Below are positions 8,545 through 17,117 of a stretch of DNA of 64,000 bases, piece after piece. The notes below the pieces were generated by a model that worked only from the letters and a program-made list of their open reading frames with translations, was not told where the DNA came from and made no database searches. The position numbers were made by a program, and so were the translations under genes. This DNA is from Pseudotamlana agarivorans (GTDB lineage: Bacteria; Bacteroidota; Bacteroidia; Flavobacteriales; Flavobacteriaceae), in contig NZ_JAHKPD010000012.1 in NCBI RefSeq assembly GCF_018860245.1, positions 372,001 to 436,000 on the forward strand, given 5' to 3'. The stretch's first letter is position 1. Each line of letters starts with the position of its first letter.

Positions 8545-9990
8545 ATGAGAAAATTGAACATAATAATTCATCTGTTGGTGCTTTTGCTGTGTGTCGTTAT
8601 AATCGCGTCCTGTATAAAAACAGACGATTATGACCTGCCTGATGTTTTACTGAGTGAACCCGAAATTCCTTTGGAAAACATAACGACGTTTAAAACCATA
8701 AAATCGCTATATGAGCAAGCTGTGAATGGCGGAAATTCAACAGTTGTTATTCAATCTGAAAACGATTTGTATATTGAAGGTTTTGTGGTGTCTTCAGATA
8801 AATCGGGTAACTTTTTTGAGGAACTTATCATTCAGAATAAAACAGACGGGAGCGACCCAGATAACGATCCTAGGTTGGGATTTTGTGTGTTGGTTAACGT
8901 GAGTAGTCTGTCTGATACTTTTCAATTCGGGCAAAAAGTTTACGTGAAAATGAATGGTTTAACTATTGGAGAAACTAGTGGTACCATATGTATAGGAAAA
9001 GGAGATGCCGCAAAATTGGAACAAATTCAAGCGTCAGAATTTAAAGCTATTATTCTACGAAGTCACGAAGTCTCTGCTATAACGCCTAAATTGGTAAGCT
9101 TAGAAAACTTAACCAAAAATGACCAAAACACCTTAATTCGATTGGAAAACATGCAACTCAATCGTTTTGAATTGGGTGCCACTTTTGCCAGCGAATCTTT
9201 CGATGAATTTGATGGTTTTAGAGTTTTAGAAAGTTGTGATTCTGGTATTAGTATGATGATGCAAACCAGCACCTACTCCGATTTTAAATCTTTAATCGTT
9301 CCTCAAGAAAATGGTTCTGTTACAGGGGTTTATAGTCGTGATTATGGTGATGATTTTAATGTTTTAATCGTTAATAGTTCTACCGATGTGGCTTTTGATA
9401 ATCCGAATCGTTGCGATCCTTTAGAACTGGATTGCGGACTCTCAGAAACCTATGGTACTGGGAATGTACTTTTAGAAGAATTCGAATCGCAAAAAAATAA
9501 TAAACCTGTTGAAATTCATGGGTGGACCAACCACATAGAAGCCGGTACACAGGCTTGGGAAGGCTATTCATCGACATCTTCTAATGCTTCCTTGGGACGT
9601 TCTGCACGTTTTCAAAGCGCCAGTTCTGGAGATGTTAGTAATATTGGGTGGCTTATAACACCATCGATTAATTTAGATGAACATGAAGGGGAAACACTTC
9701 GGTTTAAAACATCAAATAGTTTGGCAGATAGTAGTTTTATGGAGGTTCTTTATAGTCAAAATTGGGACGGCACGGAAGCTGGTGTTACCCAAGCGACTTG
9801 GGGTGTGCTATCGGCTGCATATGTGGTGAAGGATTCCGATTCGTTTGTGCCTTGGTTTAATTCTGGTGTAGTCGATTTATCCTGTGAAACGGGCACCATG
9901 CATATTGCCTTTAAATATACGGGTGGCGGACAAGAATCTTTCGATGGGGTTTACGAATTGGATGATATTCGTATTGATTATGTGGAATAG
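8545..9990 (+). CDS. DUF5689 / choice-of-anchor-J-type lipoprotein
   Basis: A 481-residue surface-type lipoprotein. The signal peptide ends in the lipobox IIASC with Cys23. Residues of about 40-275 match the DUF5689 type, an OB-like fold that I recall in Bacteroidota proteins next to TonB receptors and nucleases (YIEGFVVSSDKSGNFFEELI, then a QFGQKVYVKMNGLTIG segment). Residues from about 300 to the end look like a jelly-roll 'choice-of-anchor J' module (LLEEFES, GWTNHIEAGTQAWEGY, WLITPSINL, IAFKYTGGG, YELDDIRID). It lies 13 bases behind the TonB receptor and its role is probably to capture ligand at the cell surface. OB folds bind nucleic acid, which supports the scavenging idea, but binding is inferred. 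The -33 element of the next gene's promoter lies inside the last codons. Confidence 0.83.
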   Translation: MRKLNIIIHLLVLLLCVVIIASCIKTDDYDLPDVLLSEPEIPLENITTFKTIKSLYEQAVNGGNSTVVIQSENDLYIEGFVVSSDKSGNFFEELIIQNKTDGSDPDNDPRLGFCVLVNVSSLSDTFQFGQKVYVKMNGLTIGETSGTICIGKGDAAKLEQIQASEFKAIILRSHEVSAITPKLVSLENLTKNDQNTLIRLENMQLNRFELGATFASESFDEFDGFRVLESCDSGISMMMQTSTYSDFKSLIVPQENGSVTGVYSRDYGDDFNVLIVNSSTDVAFDNPNRCDPLELDCGLSETYGTGNVLLEEFESQKNNKPVEIHGWTNHIEAGTQAWEGYSSTSSNASLGRSARFQSASSGDVSNIGWLITPSINLDEHEGETLRFKTSNSLADSSFMEVLYSQNWDGTEAGVTQATWGVLSAAYVVKDSDSFVPWFNSGVVDLSCETGTMHIAFKYTGGGQESFDGVYELDDIRIDYVE

Positions 9991-10002
9991 TTTTTACCTT
10001 TG
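9974..10002 (+). promoter_or_regulatory. Promoter of the 10022 gene
   Basis: TTG, an 18-base spacer, then TACCTTTG: a full Bacteroidota-type promoter. It begins inside the end of the DUF5689 gene and ends 20 bases before the ATG at 10022. Confidence 0.7.
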
Positions 10003-10021
10003 AAAACTTTTAGACATAACC

Positions 10022-10399
10022 ATGACCACATTCGATAATTTATTCTTTCACTTTTTTCAATACTATAAATCTAAAAAAAGCAAGAAGGCCAATGAGATTG
10101 CTACCTTTTATGTTTCCTTTTTACAAAGTAGTTTACTACTGCTTTTAGGCGTTTTTTTTGCCGGGTTTTTTAGACAAATGCATGTACAAACCATGTCTGC
10201 TACTAAAGCATGGGTGCTTTTCGCTTTGGTTGTAATTTTCTTGTATTTTAAAAACTGGATGTATTACGGCGGCAGAAAACGTAAAGTGCTCAACGTTAAA
10301 ATGCTTAAAAATAAAAAACTCGAATATAATATCTGGGTGCTTTGGTTTGTGCCAGTTGTGGTTTTAGGTTTAGCTTTTGTGTTGTCTAAGGCGATTTAG
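10022..10399 (+). CDS. Small three-helix membrane protein, unknown function
   Basis: A 125-residue protein with three predicted membrane spans (about 32-48, 62-80 and 104-122). It has a lysine-rich amphipathic N-terminal segment (KSKKSKKANE) and a basic loop (GGRKRKVLNVKMLKNKKLEY) after span 2, which by the positive-inside rule would place those segments in the cytoplasm. No catalytic or binding motif is recognisable. It has its own consensus promoter, so it need not belong to the preceding receptor/DUF5689 operon despite the 31-base gap. The large AsmA-like gene is convergent. I do not recognise the family. Confidence 0.7.
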   Translation: MTTFDNLFFHFFQYYKSKKSKKANEIATFYVSFLQSSLLLLLGVFFAGFFRQMHVQTMSATKAWVLFALVVIFLYFKNWMYYGGRKRKVLNVKMLKNKKLEYNIWVLWFVPVVVLGLAFVLSKAI

Positions 10400-10513
10400 T
10401 GTATTCTAGGAATAGACTAACTTGAACACTTTTATAAATTGATGCTATTTAGGTCTGTTTGCAATAGACTTCAGTGCCTTTCTGTCCTAAATAACTTCTT
10501 TATAGAACCCATT

Positions 10514-13465
10514 TCACTCAACTTTTGATATTCCTGTGGCAATTGAATCCGTTGTTTTTGGAAGGTTAGGGTTTCTAAAATAAATGGAGTCCATTCGTGT
10601 TTCAAAAGCCTTAATCTCTTCTATGTTCATTTGCTCGGTAATGGAATCCCTAAGCATTAGGAAGCGTAATCGCTCTTCTTTGCTTAAGCTGTCATCGTCG
10701 TAGTCTAATGCTCTTAAATCCTTTTCTCGTAATCCAACTTTAATTTTTAAACTGTCTGAGACGCCTGTAATCTTTATAGGAATGCCTACCAAACCAAATG
10801 GTGGTAAGCCCAAACGCATCTGTAAGTCTAGATCGCCATCTAAAGTAGTTTGCCCCTCCATTCTCAATAGAAAAGGATGTACTTTAAACTTAAATCGTTC
10901 CATTTCCAATAAATTATTATCAATCTTAGATACGATGGTTATCTGCTCCATTTTTGGATTGTTAAGCGCCCCGATTCGAGTTTGTTTAGATACAGTTCCA
11001 AAGAGCTTATAATTTTCAAATTGTATATGCTTCGCATTTAAAACCCCACTGCCTTCCAGTGAAGGAAGAATGGGTTGCATGGTTTTATCCATACTCCCTT
11101 TTACTTCATAATCGAGAGAAACTATACCGTTCGCCTTTTCAGCTGCAGGAACGAGATCTCTAAAAAGATCGATCTCATTATAGGCTCGTTTTATGTCCAG
11201 ATTCTTTCCTAGTAATTTAAAGTCGAAAAAAGCTTCGTTATTACCGTTAGGGCGGTAATAACCTTGCATGGATGCTGTACCGCCTACCAAGTCCATTCTT
11301 GTATCGTTAAAAAGTAGCCCCCCTTTAGTAAGGGTAACTTGTCCTTTAAAATTACTTGCCTTTAACGTCATGTAGGCTAGAGTGTCAATGTCAACATTGA
11401 GCTTAAAACTAATATTCTTGGACACTTGAAGGACACCTGTAATTTCATCAGGAATGAGCAAGGAGTCTGCAGGAATATGAGCTAGGCTATCGGTTTGCGC
11501 TACTTTGTGTAATGGCTCACTCGGGATTAAATCATTAAGATTAATACGATCCGATTGAACGTCAAAATCTCCTTCTAATACAGCGTTTGGCACAATAAAG
11601 TAAGGTATGTAGTTGGTGAAGTATCCGTTGAGAATCGCGTAGTTATTTGCATATTTTAACTCAAAATCAGAGAATTCTAGTCGGTCTAATTTAAAGGTAA
11701 AGTCGCCATGAATTATTTCAAAAGGTTCTAAAAGTACTTTTGATTCCAGGACTACATTTTCGAGAAAGAGCGTGCCAGAATTCGATTCTACATCAAACTC
11801 TGTTTTACCACCGGCCTTTCCTCGTTTGGCACGTCCTTTAAAGAGCGCGTCGAGACGTATAAAACCATTGGCTCCTGAAATATAAGGTAGAGGTGTCACT
11901 TGTGTAAAATTCTTCAAGTCTAATGAACCTTTTGCCTGAATGGTATAGTCAGGTTGTTCGAGATTGCTTATCATGAATTTCAGATCAAAAGGATTATCTT
12001 CAAACATAAAAGAAAGGTCTTCGAGTAAAATTGCAGAATCCTCAAGTCTGCCCCCTTTATTACGGAATTTAAAATCTATGAAAATTTTTTCAATAGGATC
12101 TGGAAAAGATGTTTTTAAGTACCCATCGGTAACCTGTATTTCGGCATCGGTAATCGGGAAAAGCTTTTTACTTATGTCATAGACACCTGATGCATTAATA
12201 TCTCCCACCAGGTGACCACCAAAATGTAGATCTGGCAATTGTAGGCTTTCCTGTAACAAATGTAAGTTCAGTTGCGTATGCAACCTTGTTTTTAGATTGA
12301 AGGAATTTTGGGTCCCCTTGGCATAGAAATGACCACGGGAAAAATCATCTTCTAAGGTAAAAGATAAGGTGTCGACCTGAATTTCAAATTGATCATTTTC
12401 AAGTTTAAGGTCTGCGTCTACTAAAATATTTTCAATCGGTTCTGGCGTTTCTTTGTATTGAAGTGTACCATCTTTAAACTGAACGCGTAGGTCGATTTTA
12501 GAATGCTCAAGGGAGTCGCTAACACCATTTTGAAACCCGCTCATATGGAGCTTTGCGTCCAAAAGGCCATCCACATTTGTCTTTTTTCGCCACTCCTGAT
12601 AATTAGGAGGTAATAAGGAAAGTAGTTCACTTAAATGACTTTTTGTAGTGCTTACTTCTGCTTCGTAATGGAAGCCCTTTGGATCAAAATCAATTTTCCC
12701 TGTTAACGAAAACAGAAGACTATTGATTTGTAAATCATTTTTATCTAGCGATACAGAAGCTGTATTATCGTTGTATACAGAAGAAATTGACGCTTTTAAG
12801 TGCTTATCTTTAAGATAGGCCACATCTTCAAAAATAACATCCAATTTAGCTATTTCAAATTCAGAACCCAGAGAAAGTTGTCCCTGCTTAAAGTTTCCAG
12901 CCCCGTCGTAACTAAACCCCTTTGCTTGAATATCCAGGTTTCTTAAGTCATCGATATAGCTAATATTGACATCCTGTATTTTAATCCCTTTAAGGGTTAC
13001 AAAAGGTGATGTAGTTTCTGTTGTATCTGTGGGTGTTTTTGATGATTTGAAAATGCCATAATTTGGGCGACCGAAGCGGTCTACTTTCATTGAAACCTGC
13101 GCTTTATCAAGATCAAATTTTTCTAAAGCGACCTCATCGGTGAGTAAAATTCTCCAAATACTTATGGTGAAGTCTAAGGTCTTAGCTGAAATAAAAGGGG
13201 CTTTAGAATACGGTCCTGATCCATAAATTGTCACGTCTTCCATACTAAGTGTAGCTGATGGAAAATGACGGAAAAATGTTAATCGTGAATCCTCAAATTG
13301 AAGTTCGCTGGTCAGGTATTCGGAAGCGTAGTAAGATACTTTTTCTGAGATCCAACCATGGAATAACAAAGGAAAAAAAAGAAGCACTAAAATAAACGAG
13401 GTTAGAGCACCAATGAAAATCTTAGCGATTTTTTTCCATTTTTTACTTTCTAAAGAATTTGGCAT
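10514..13465 (-). CDS. AsmA-like / DUF748-type inner-membrane protein
   Basis: A 983-residue protein with a short cytoplasmic N-terminus, one membrane span (about 15-34, FIGALTSFILVLLFFPLLF) and a very long periplasmic region of repeated beta-strand segments. Typical features are the early FEDSRLTFFRHFPSATLSMEDV type block and the C-terminal AsmA_2-like block (ASNFKGQVTLTKGGLLFNDT, SGVLNAKHIQFENYKLFGT, MRLGLPPFGLVGIPIKITG). This resembles the AsmA/TamB/YhdP group of bridge-like lipid-transfer proteins that move phospholipid toward the outer membrane. That role is inferred from proteins of other phyla. The tail after the fold is acidic and charged (RALDYDDDSLSKEERLRF). It is a monocistronic gene with a good promoter at 13528-13555. 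Confidence 0.82.
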   Translation of the reverse strand: MPNSLESKKWKKIAKIFIGALTSFILVLLFFPLLFHGWISEKVSYYASEYLTSELQFEDSRLTFFRHFPSATLSMEDVTIYGSGPYSKAPFISAKTLDFTISIWRILLTDEVALEKFDLDKAQVSMKVDRFGRPNYGIFKSSKTPTDTTETTSPFVTLKGIKIQDVNISYIDDLRNLDIQAKGFSYDGAGNFKQGQLSLGSEFEIAKLDVIFEDVAYLKDKHLKASISSVYNDNTASVSLDKNDLQINSLLFSLTGKIDFDPKGFHYEAEVSTTKSHLSELLSLLPPNYQEWRKKTNVDGLLDAKLHMSGFQNGVSDSLEHSKIDLRVQFKDGTLQYKETPEPIENILVDADLKLENDQFEIQVDTLSFTLEDDFSRGHFYAKGTQNSFNLKTRLHTQLNLHLLQESLQLPDLHFGGHLVGDINASGVYDISKKLFPITDAEIQVTDGYLKTSFPDPIEKIFIDFKFRNKGGRLEDSAILLEDLSFMFEDNPFDLKFMISNLEQPDYTIQAKGSLDLKNFTQVTPLPYISGANGFIRLDALFKGRAKRGKAGGKTEFDVESNSGTLFLENVVLESKVLLEPFEIIHGDFTFKLDRLEFSDFELKYANNYAILNGYFTNYIPYFIVPNAVLEGDFDVQSDRINLNDLIPSEPLHKVAQTDSLAHIPADSLLIPDEITGVLQVSKNISFKLNVDIDTLAYMTLKASNFKGQVTLTKGGLLFNDTRMDLVGGTASMQGYYRPNGNNEAFFDFKLLGKNLDIKRAYNEIDLFRDLVPAAEKANGIVSLDYEVKGSMDKTMQPILPSLEGSGVLNAKHIQFENYKLFGTVSKQTRIGALNNPKMEQITIVSKIDNNLLEMERFKFKVHPFLLRMEGQTTLDGDLDLQMRLGLPPFGLVGIPIKITGVSDSLKIKVGLREKDLRALDYDDDSLSKEERLRFLMLRDSITEQMNIEEIKAFETRMDSIYFRNPNLPKTTDSIATGISKVE

Positions 13466-13527
13466 TAATTAAATTTGAGGTTTAAGAGCTGGTTAAAATG
13501 GATCGAAAGGTACAAAAAAGGAAGATT

Positions 13528-13555
13528 CAAAAATATAGAATATAAAAAACAACAA
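13528..13555 (-). promoter_or_regulatory. Promoter of the AsmA-like gene
   Basis: On the minus strand the sequence reads TTG, a 17-base spacer, then TATTTTTG, about 63 bases upstream of the start codon. Confidence 0.6.
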
Positions 13556-13692
13556 ATCGTTAGGTTTTGCCCACTAAAATCATAAAATGGTTTGTAAATT
13601 TTTTTGAATTGAGTTTTTATTTGCCTAAAACACGTTGATCGTGGTTTGAATCGGCCTTGTTAGAATAATTAGCTATAAAAGTAAAAGTATTT

Positions 13693-14139
13693 ATGAAAAA
13701 AAATATATTCATTATCATTACATTTTTTTTGTTAAGCTGTGATGCTATTAAAGATTGCGAAGATTGTTTTACGCCGCCTAATAATTTTTATTTTGACATT
13801 GTAGATAAAGTAAGTGGAGAAAATCTATTTACAAATGGAACTTATGATTATCAAGATATTGAAATTATTAACACTTTAGATGGTAATGAATCGGTTGATT
13901 TTGAATTTATTACTCATGACAATATCAATCAAATTGAAATATATTCCATTGGATATTCAACTGAAATTGTTAATTTAAAATTTTATGTTTCTAACCAATA
14001 CCTGTTTGACTTTTATGTTGATGCCGAAAGAACATCTGAAAATTGTTGTAGTTTCACAGTATACAATGAAATAAAAATAACAGGATCCGATTTTGTATCA
14101 AAACCACAATCAGGCGTTTATACCATATTGGTAGAATAA
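13693..14139 (+). CDS. Orphan lipoprotein, unknown function
   Basis: A 148-residue protein with a lipoprotein signal peptide (MKKNIFIIITFFLLSC; Cys16 is the predicted lipidated residue). The mature part has cysteines in pairs or clusters (CEDC near the N-terminus and ENCCSF near residue 118), which could form disulfides in the periplasm. It is rich in Asn, Asp, Tyr and Ile and looks beta-stranded. Its base composition appears more AT-rich than the neighbouring core genes, and it has no conserved partner, which suggests an accessory gene. No TAnnTTTG box was found in the 227-bp divergent region on the plus strand. Function unknown. Confidence 0.65.
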   Translation: MKKNIFIIITFFLLSCDAIKDCEDCFTPPNNFYFDIVDKVSGENLFTNGTYDYQDIEIINTLDGNESVDFEFITHDNINQIEIYSIGYSTEIVNLKFYVSNQYLFDFYVDAERTSENCCSFTVYNEIKITGSDFVSKPQSGVYTILVE

Positions 14140-14258
14140 TATAATAGAGGTTAGACGCTCGTTACATACTTTTAAGCCATTTCGGTCAAATCTTTTGATA
14201 TCGCTTTAGAAAACAGAACTTAAGAATTACAACGGAGTAGAAAACTTATTAATCACTT

Positions 14259-14636
14259 ATGAAATTTTACACGACGATACCCCAAAGTATTAAACCATAT
14301 TATCTGGAAGAATTGAATAAATACCAAGATGAGCTTTCAATCGGAAATTTAGAAAGTGCTTGGAATAATTTAGAAAGGGCTCATATCATCGGACAACAAT
14401 ATCCTTTCTCGCATACTTTAGTACATTTTAAAATGTTACAATTCGGAATTAAAATTAAAAGTCGTAAGGAAATCATAGGGCAAATACCTCGGCTTATTTT
14501 TGGCGGCGTGAAATCCTTTGTTGGAAAAATTCCAGTAGGAAACCCAGGTGGAGCCAATGTGCCACCTTTAAAATCATTTCCGATTGAAAAAGAGTTGCAG
14601 GCTATTTTTGAGAAAGCTGGTGTTCGTTTAGGCTAA
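14259..14636 (+). CDS. DUF3703 family protein
   Basis: A 125-residue soluble protein matching the DUF3703 pattern. The N-terminus has YLEELNKYQDELSIGNLESA, then AWNNLERAHIIGQQYPFSHTLVHFKML (residues about 34-60). The C-terminal half holds GQIPRLIFGGVKSFVGKIPVGNPGGANVP, where the last part is a glycine/proline motif typical of the family. Family function is unknown. Members are sometimes found near metal-handling genes, but that is recollection rather than something visible here. The gene stands alone, converges on the minus-strand nuclease/CDGSH pair, and is preceded by 119 bases with no clear promoter. Confidence 0.8.
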   Translation: MKFYTTIPQSIKPYYLEELNKYQDELSIGNLESAWNNLERAHIIGQQYPFSHTLVHFKMLQFGIKIKSRKEIIGQIPRLIFGGVKSFVGKIPVGNPGGANVPPLKSFPIEKELQAIFEKAGVRLG

Positions 14637-14707
14637 AAATAAAAGTTGGGTGATATCACGTCCCAAATAATTATTTATGCACTAATACGATTGAAAGTGT
14701 TTATCAA

Positions 14708-14797
14708 CTAGCCCGCCAATTGCTTATGCGAACCATCACAATTTGGTTTGCGTTTAGATAAACCACAAGTGCAATCATCACTTCTTAAAAATTGCAT
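14708..14797 (-). CDS. Micro-ORF encoding a complete CDGSH iron-sulfur motif
   Basis: A 29-residue reading frame starts at ATG 14797 inside the last codons of the EEP nuclease gene, in another frame. Its core CTCGLSKRKPNCDGSH satisfies the CDGSH consensus C-x-C-x2-S-x3-P-x-C-D-G-S-H exactly, so the three cysteines and one histidine that bind the 2Fe-2S cluster are all present. Normal CDGSH domains span about 40-80 residues, so this is either a minimal protein translated by coupling to the nuclease stop (TGA at 14778-14780), the tail of a frameshift product, or the remnant of a larger gene. Chance occurrence of a motif this exact is unlikely. It is too short for most gene callers. Confidence 0.55.
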   Translation of the reverse strand: MQFLRSDDCTCGLSKRKPNCDGSHKQLAG

Positions 14798-15746
14798 AAA
14801 CGGGAAAATGATCACTATAACCTCCATTGTATTTTCTTCCAACGTAAGTTCTATAAGGTGTACCTTTGTATGGGCCGCTAAAGGTTTTTAAGAAATCTTC
14901 ATCAAAAATATTAGCGGTACTAAATTCAAAACGGGTGTCGGAAGCTTTAAAGAAATTTGTCGAGATTAAAATTTGATCAAATAAATCCCATTTGCGTTTG
15001 TAATACGTCGAACCTCTATTGTAGGAACGCAGCGTCTCCATGAGATTGAACAAACTCGACGTTTTTACCAATTCACGTATGCCTGGGTTGTTAGAATCCT
15101 CATTAAAATCACCCATGACTATAACCTTAGCGTCCTCATTGGTTTCTTTTAATGAGCTAATTATTTCACTTACTTTCGAAGCAGTTACCAAACGTTTGGG
15201 TTCCGATTCCTTTTCGCCTTCACGTCTAGATGGCCAATGGTTTACAATAACATGAATTTCTTCACCATCTAAAAGCCCGGTAACAAGCAGGATATCTCGC
15301 GTGTAATCTGGTGAGCCATCATCATGCTGGAGTTTAATACTAAACGGTTCAGAATGTGTAACCGTAAACATATCTTGGTCGTACAATAAAGCCACGTCAA
15401 TACCTCGCTCGTCTGGCGAGTTGTAGTGCACATAGCCGTAGTTGTGATCCTCTAGGTGTTTCGATTGTATTAAATCGTTAAGCACTTTTTTGTTTTCAAT
15501 TTCTGCAACACCAATAATAGCAGGGTGTTTACCTGTTTCTCTACGACCAATGTTCGAAATGGCATAACCTAATTTTCGAAGTTTATTCTCATAACGTTTT
15601 GCTGTCCATCGTTTCGGAGCGTTGGGTAAAAAATCATCATCATTTATATGGGTGTCTTTTACTAAATCAAATAAGTTTTCAAGATTGTAAAACCCAACGG
15701 TTTGCATATCGAGGCGTACTGGAATGTCTTCAAAAAGGTCTGTCAT
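14778..15746 (-). CDS. EEP-fold phosphodiesterase/nuclease, no signal peptide
   Basis: A 322-residue paralogue of the secreted protein at 4585-5628, sharing the full EEP set: GFYNLENLFD (18-27), GVAEIENKK (79-87), NSPDERGIDVALLY (109-122), VNHWPSRREGE (169-179), MGDFNEDSNN (211-220) and SDHFP (311-315). It lacks any hydrophobic N-terminal segment and starts MTDLFEDIPVR, so it is predicted to be cytoplasmic unless a non-classical route exists. Both contain the RRxGE(S/K) loop, which marks them as one bacteroidotal subfamily. It is divergent from hflX and its 3' end overlaps the CDGSH micro-ORF by 20 bases. The substrate is not determined; RNA, DNA or nucleotide turnover are all possible. Confidence 0.87.
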   Translation of the reverse strand: MTDLFEDIPVRLDMQTVGFYNLENLFDLVKDTHINDDDFLPNAPKRWTAKRYENKLRKLGYAISNIGRRETGKHPAIIGVAEIENKKVLNDLIQSKHLEDHNYGYVHYNSPDERGIDVALLYDQDMFTVTHSEPFSIKLQHDDGSPDYTRDILLVTGLLDGEEIHVIVNHWPSRREGEKESEPKRLVTASKVSEIISSLKETNEDAKVIVMGDFNEDSNNPGIRELVKTSSLFNLMETLRSYNRGSTYYKRKWDLFDQILISTNFFKASDTRFEFSTANIFDEDFLKTFSGPYKGTPYRTYVGRKYNGGYSDHFPVYAIFKK

Positions 15747-15865
15747 AACATCAAAAATAAGGGTTAAATTTTAAAATAAGGTGTTTCTTAAATCTAAATC
15801 GACTTTCGTATCGGACTCATAAAAGTTAGTAAAATACTTTTTTAATTATAATGCTTGCATTTATG

Positions 15866-15873
15866 TAACTTTG
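15866..15873 (+). promoter_or_regulatory. Candidate -7 box for hflX
   Basis: TAACTTTG fits TAnnTTTG and ends 17 bases before the ATG at 15891. It lies within the apparent N-terminal extension read from a TTG at 15855, which argues against that longer start. Confidence 0.55.
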
Positions 15874-15890
15874 TAGTATATATTATATAC

Positions 15891-17102
15891 ATGATTGAAA
15901 AGAAAGATGTCGCTTTAGAAAAAGCAGTTTTAATAGGAGTTGTTACCAAGGAACAGAATGAAGAAAAATCTAAAGAATATTTAGATGAATTGGAGTTTCT
16001 AACCTTTACAGCTGGTGGGTATGCGGTAAAACGCTTTACTCAAAAAATGGATATGCCAAACCCGAAAACCTTTATTGGTACAGGGAAAATGGAAGATGTT
16101 CGTCAGTACATTCAAGAACATAATATCAGTACAGCTATTTTTGATGATGAATTATCGGCAGCTCAAGAACGTAATATTAGTAAAATTCTTGAAGTTAAAG
16201 TTTTAGATAGAACCAATTTAATTCTAGATATTTTTGCTCAACGCGCGCAAACAAGCTACGCTAGAACGCAAGTAGAGTTAGCGCAATGCGAATATTTACT
16301 ACCGCGTTTACGTGGTATGTGGACGCACCTTGAGCGTCAAAAAGGTGGTATTGGAATGCGCGGACCAGGGGAAACAGAAATTGAGACCGATAGACGTATT
16401 GTTCGTGATAAAATTGCTTTGCTAAAATCGAGAATAAAAACCATTGATAAACAAATGGCTATCCAGCGTGGGAACCGTGGTAAAATGGTGCGTGTGGCTT
16501 TAGTAGGGTATACAAACGTTGGGAAATCTACGTTAATGAACGTGATTAGTAAAAGTGAAGTTTTTGCTGAAAACAAGCTGTTTGCCACCCTAGATACCAC
16601 GGTTAGAAAGGTGGTTATTCAAAATTTGCCATTTTTATTAAGTGATACGGTAGGTTTTATTCGAAAATTACCCACCCAACTGGTTGATAGTTTTAAAAGT
16701 ACCTTAGATGAGGTTAGAGAAGCCGATTTATTGCTTCATGTGGTCGATATTTCACACCCTAATTTTGAAGAGCATATTGCCTCTGTAGAGAAAGTTTTAG
16801 GTGAAATAAAAAGTGGAGATAAACCAACCATCATGGTTTTTAATAAAATTGATGCTTACCACCAAGAACATGTTGACGATGACGATTTAGAAACCGAACG
16901 TACCGAAAGACATTACTCGCTTGATGAATGGAAAAGCACCTGGATGAGTAAGGTTGGAGATAATGCTTTGTTTATTTCAGCATTAAATAAGCAAAATTTA
17001 GAAGACTTTAAAAAGCGTGTTTACGATGAAGTTCGTAAAATTCACGTAACACGTTTTCCTTATAACGCGTTTTTATATCCAGATTACGATGCTGAAGAAT
17101 AG
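15891..17102 (+). CDS. hflX: GTPase HflX (ribosome-splitting)
   Basis: A translational GTPase that binds the 50S subunit and splits stalled or heat-damaged ribosomes. The 403-residue protein begins at ATG 15891 (MIEKKDVALEKAV). A longer frame from TTG 15855 overlaps the promoter box and is rejected. The N-terminal HflX domain contains NPKTFIGTGK, and a central linker holds LPRLRGMWTHLERQKGGIGM with RGPGETEIETDRR. The G domain has G1 GYTNVGKST, switch regions LFATLDTT and DTVGFIRKLP, and G4 FNKID. All GTP-binding motifs are intact. It is followed after 15 bases by the class A penicillin-binding protein, so the two are probably co-transcribed. Confidence 0.96.
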   Translation: MIEKKDVALEKAVLIGVVTKEQNEEKSKEYLDELEFLTFTAGGYAVKRFTQKMDMPNPKTFIGTGKMEDVRQYIQEHNISTAIFDDELSAAQERNISKILEVKVLDRTNLILDIFAQRAQTSYARTQVELAQCEYLLPRLRGMWTHLERQKGGIGMRGPGETEIETDRRIVRDKIALLKSRIKTIDKQMAIQRGNRGKMVRVALVGYTNVGKSTLMNVISKSEVFAENKLFATLDTTVRKVVIQNLPFLLSDTVGFIRKLPTQLVDSFKSTLDEVREADLLLHVVDISHPNFEEHIASVEKVLGEIKSGDKPTIMVFNKIDAYHQEHVDDDDLETERTERHYSLDEWKSTWMSKVGDNALFISALNKQNLEDFKKRVYDEVRKIHVTRFPYNAFLYPDYDAEE

Positions 17103-17117
17103 CTTGTAAATAAGAAC

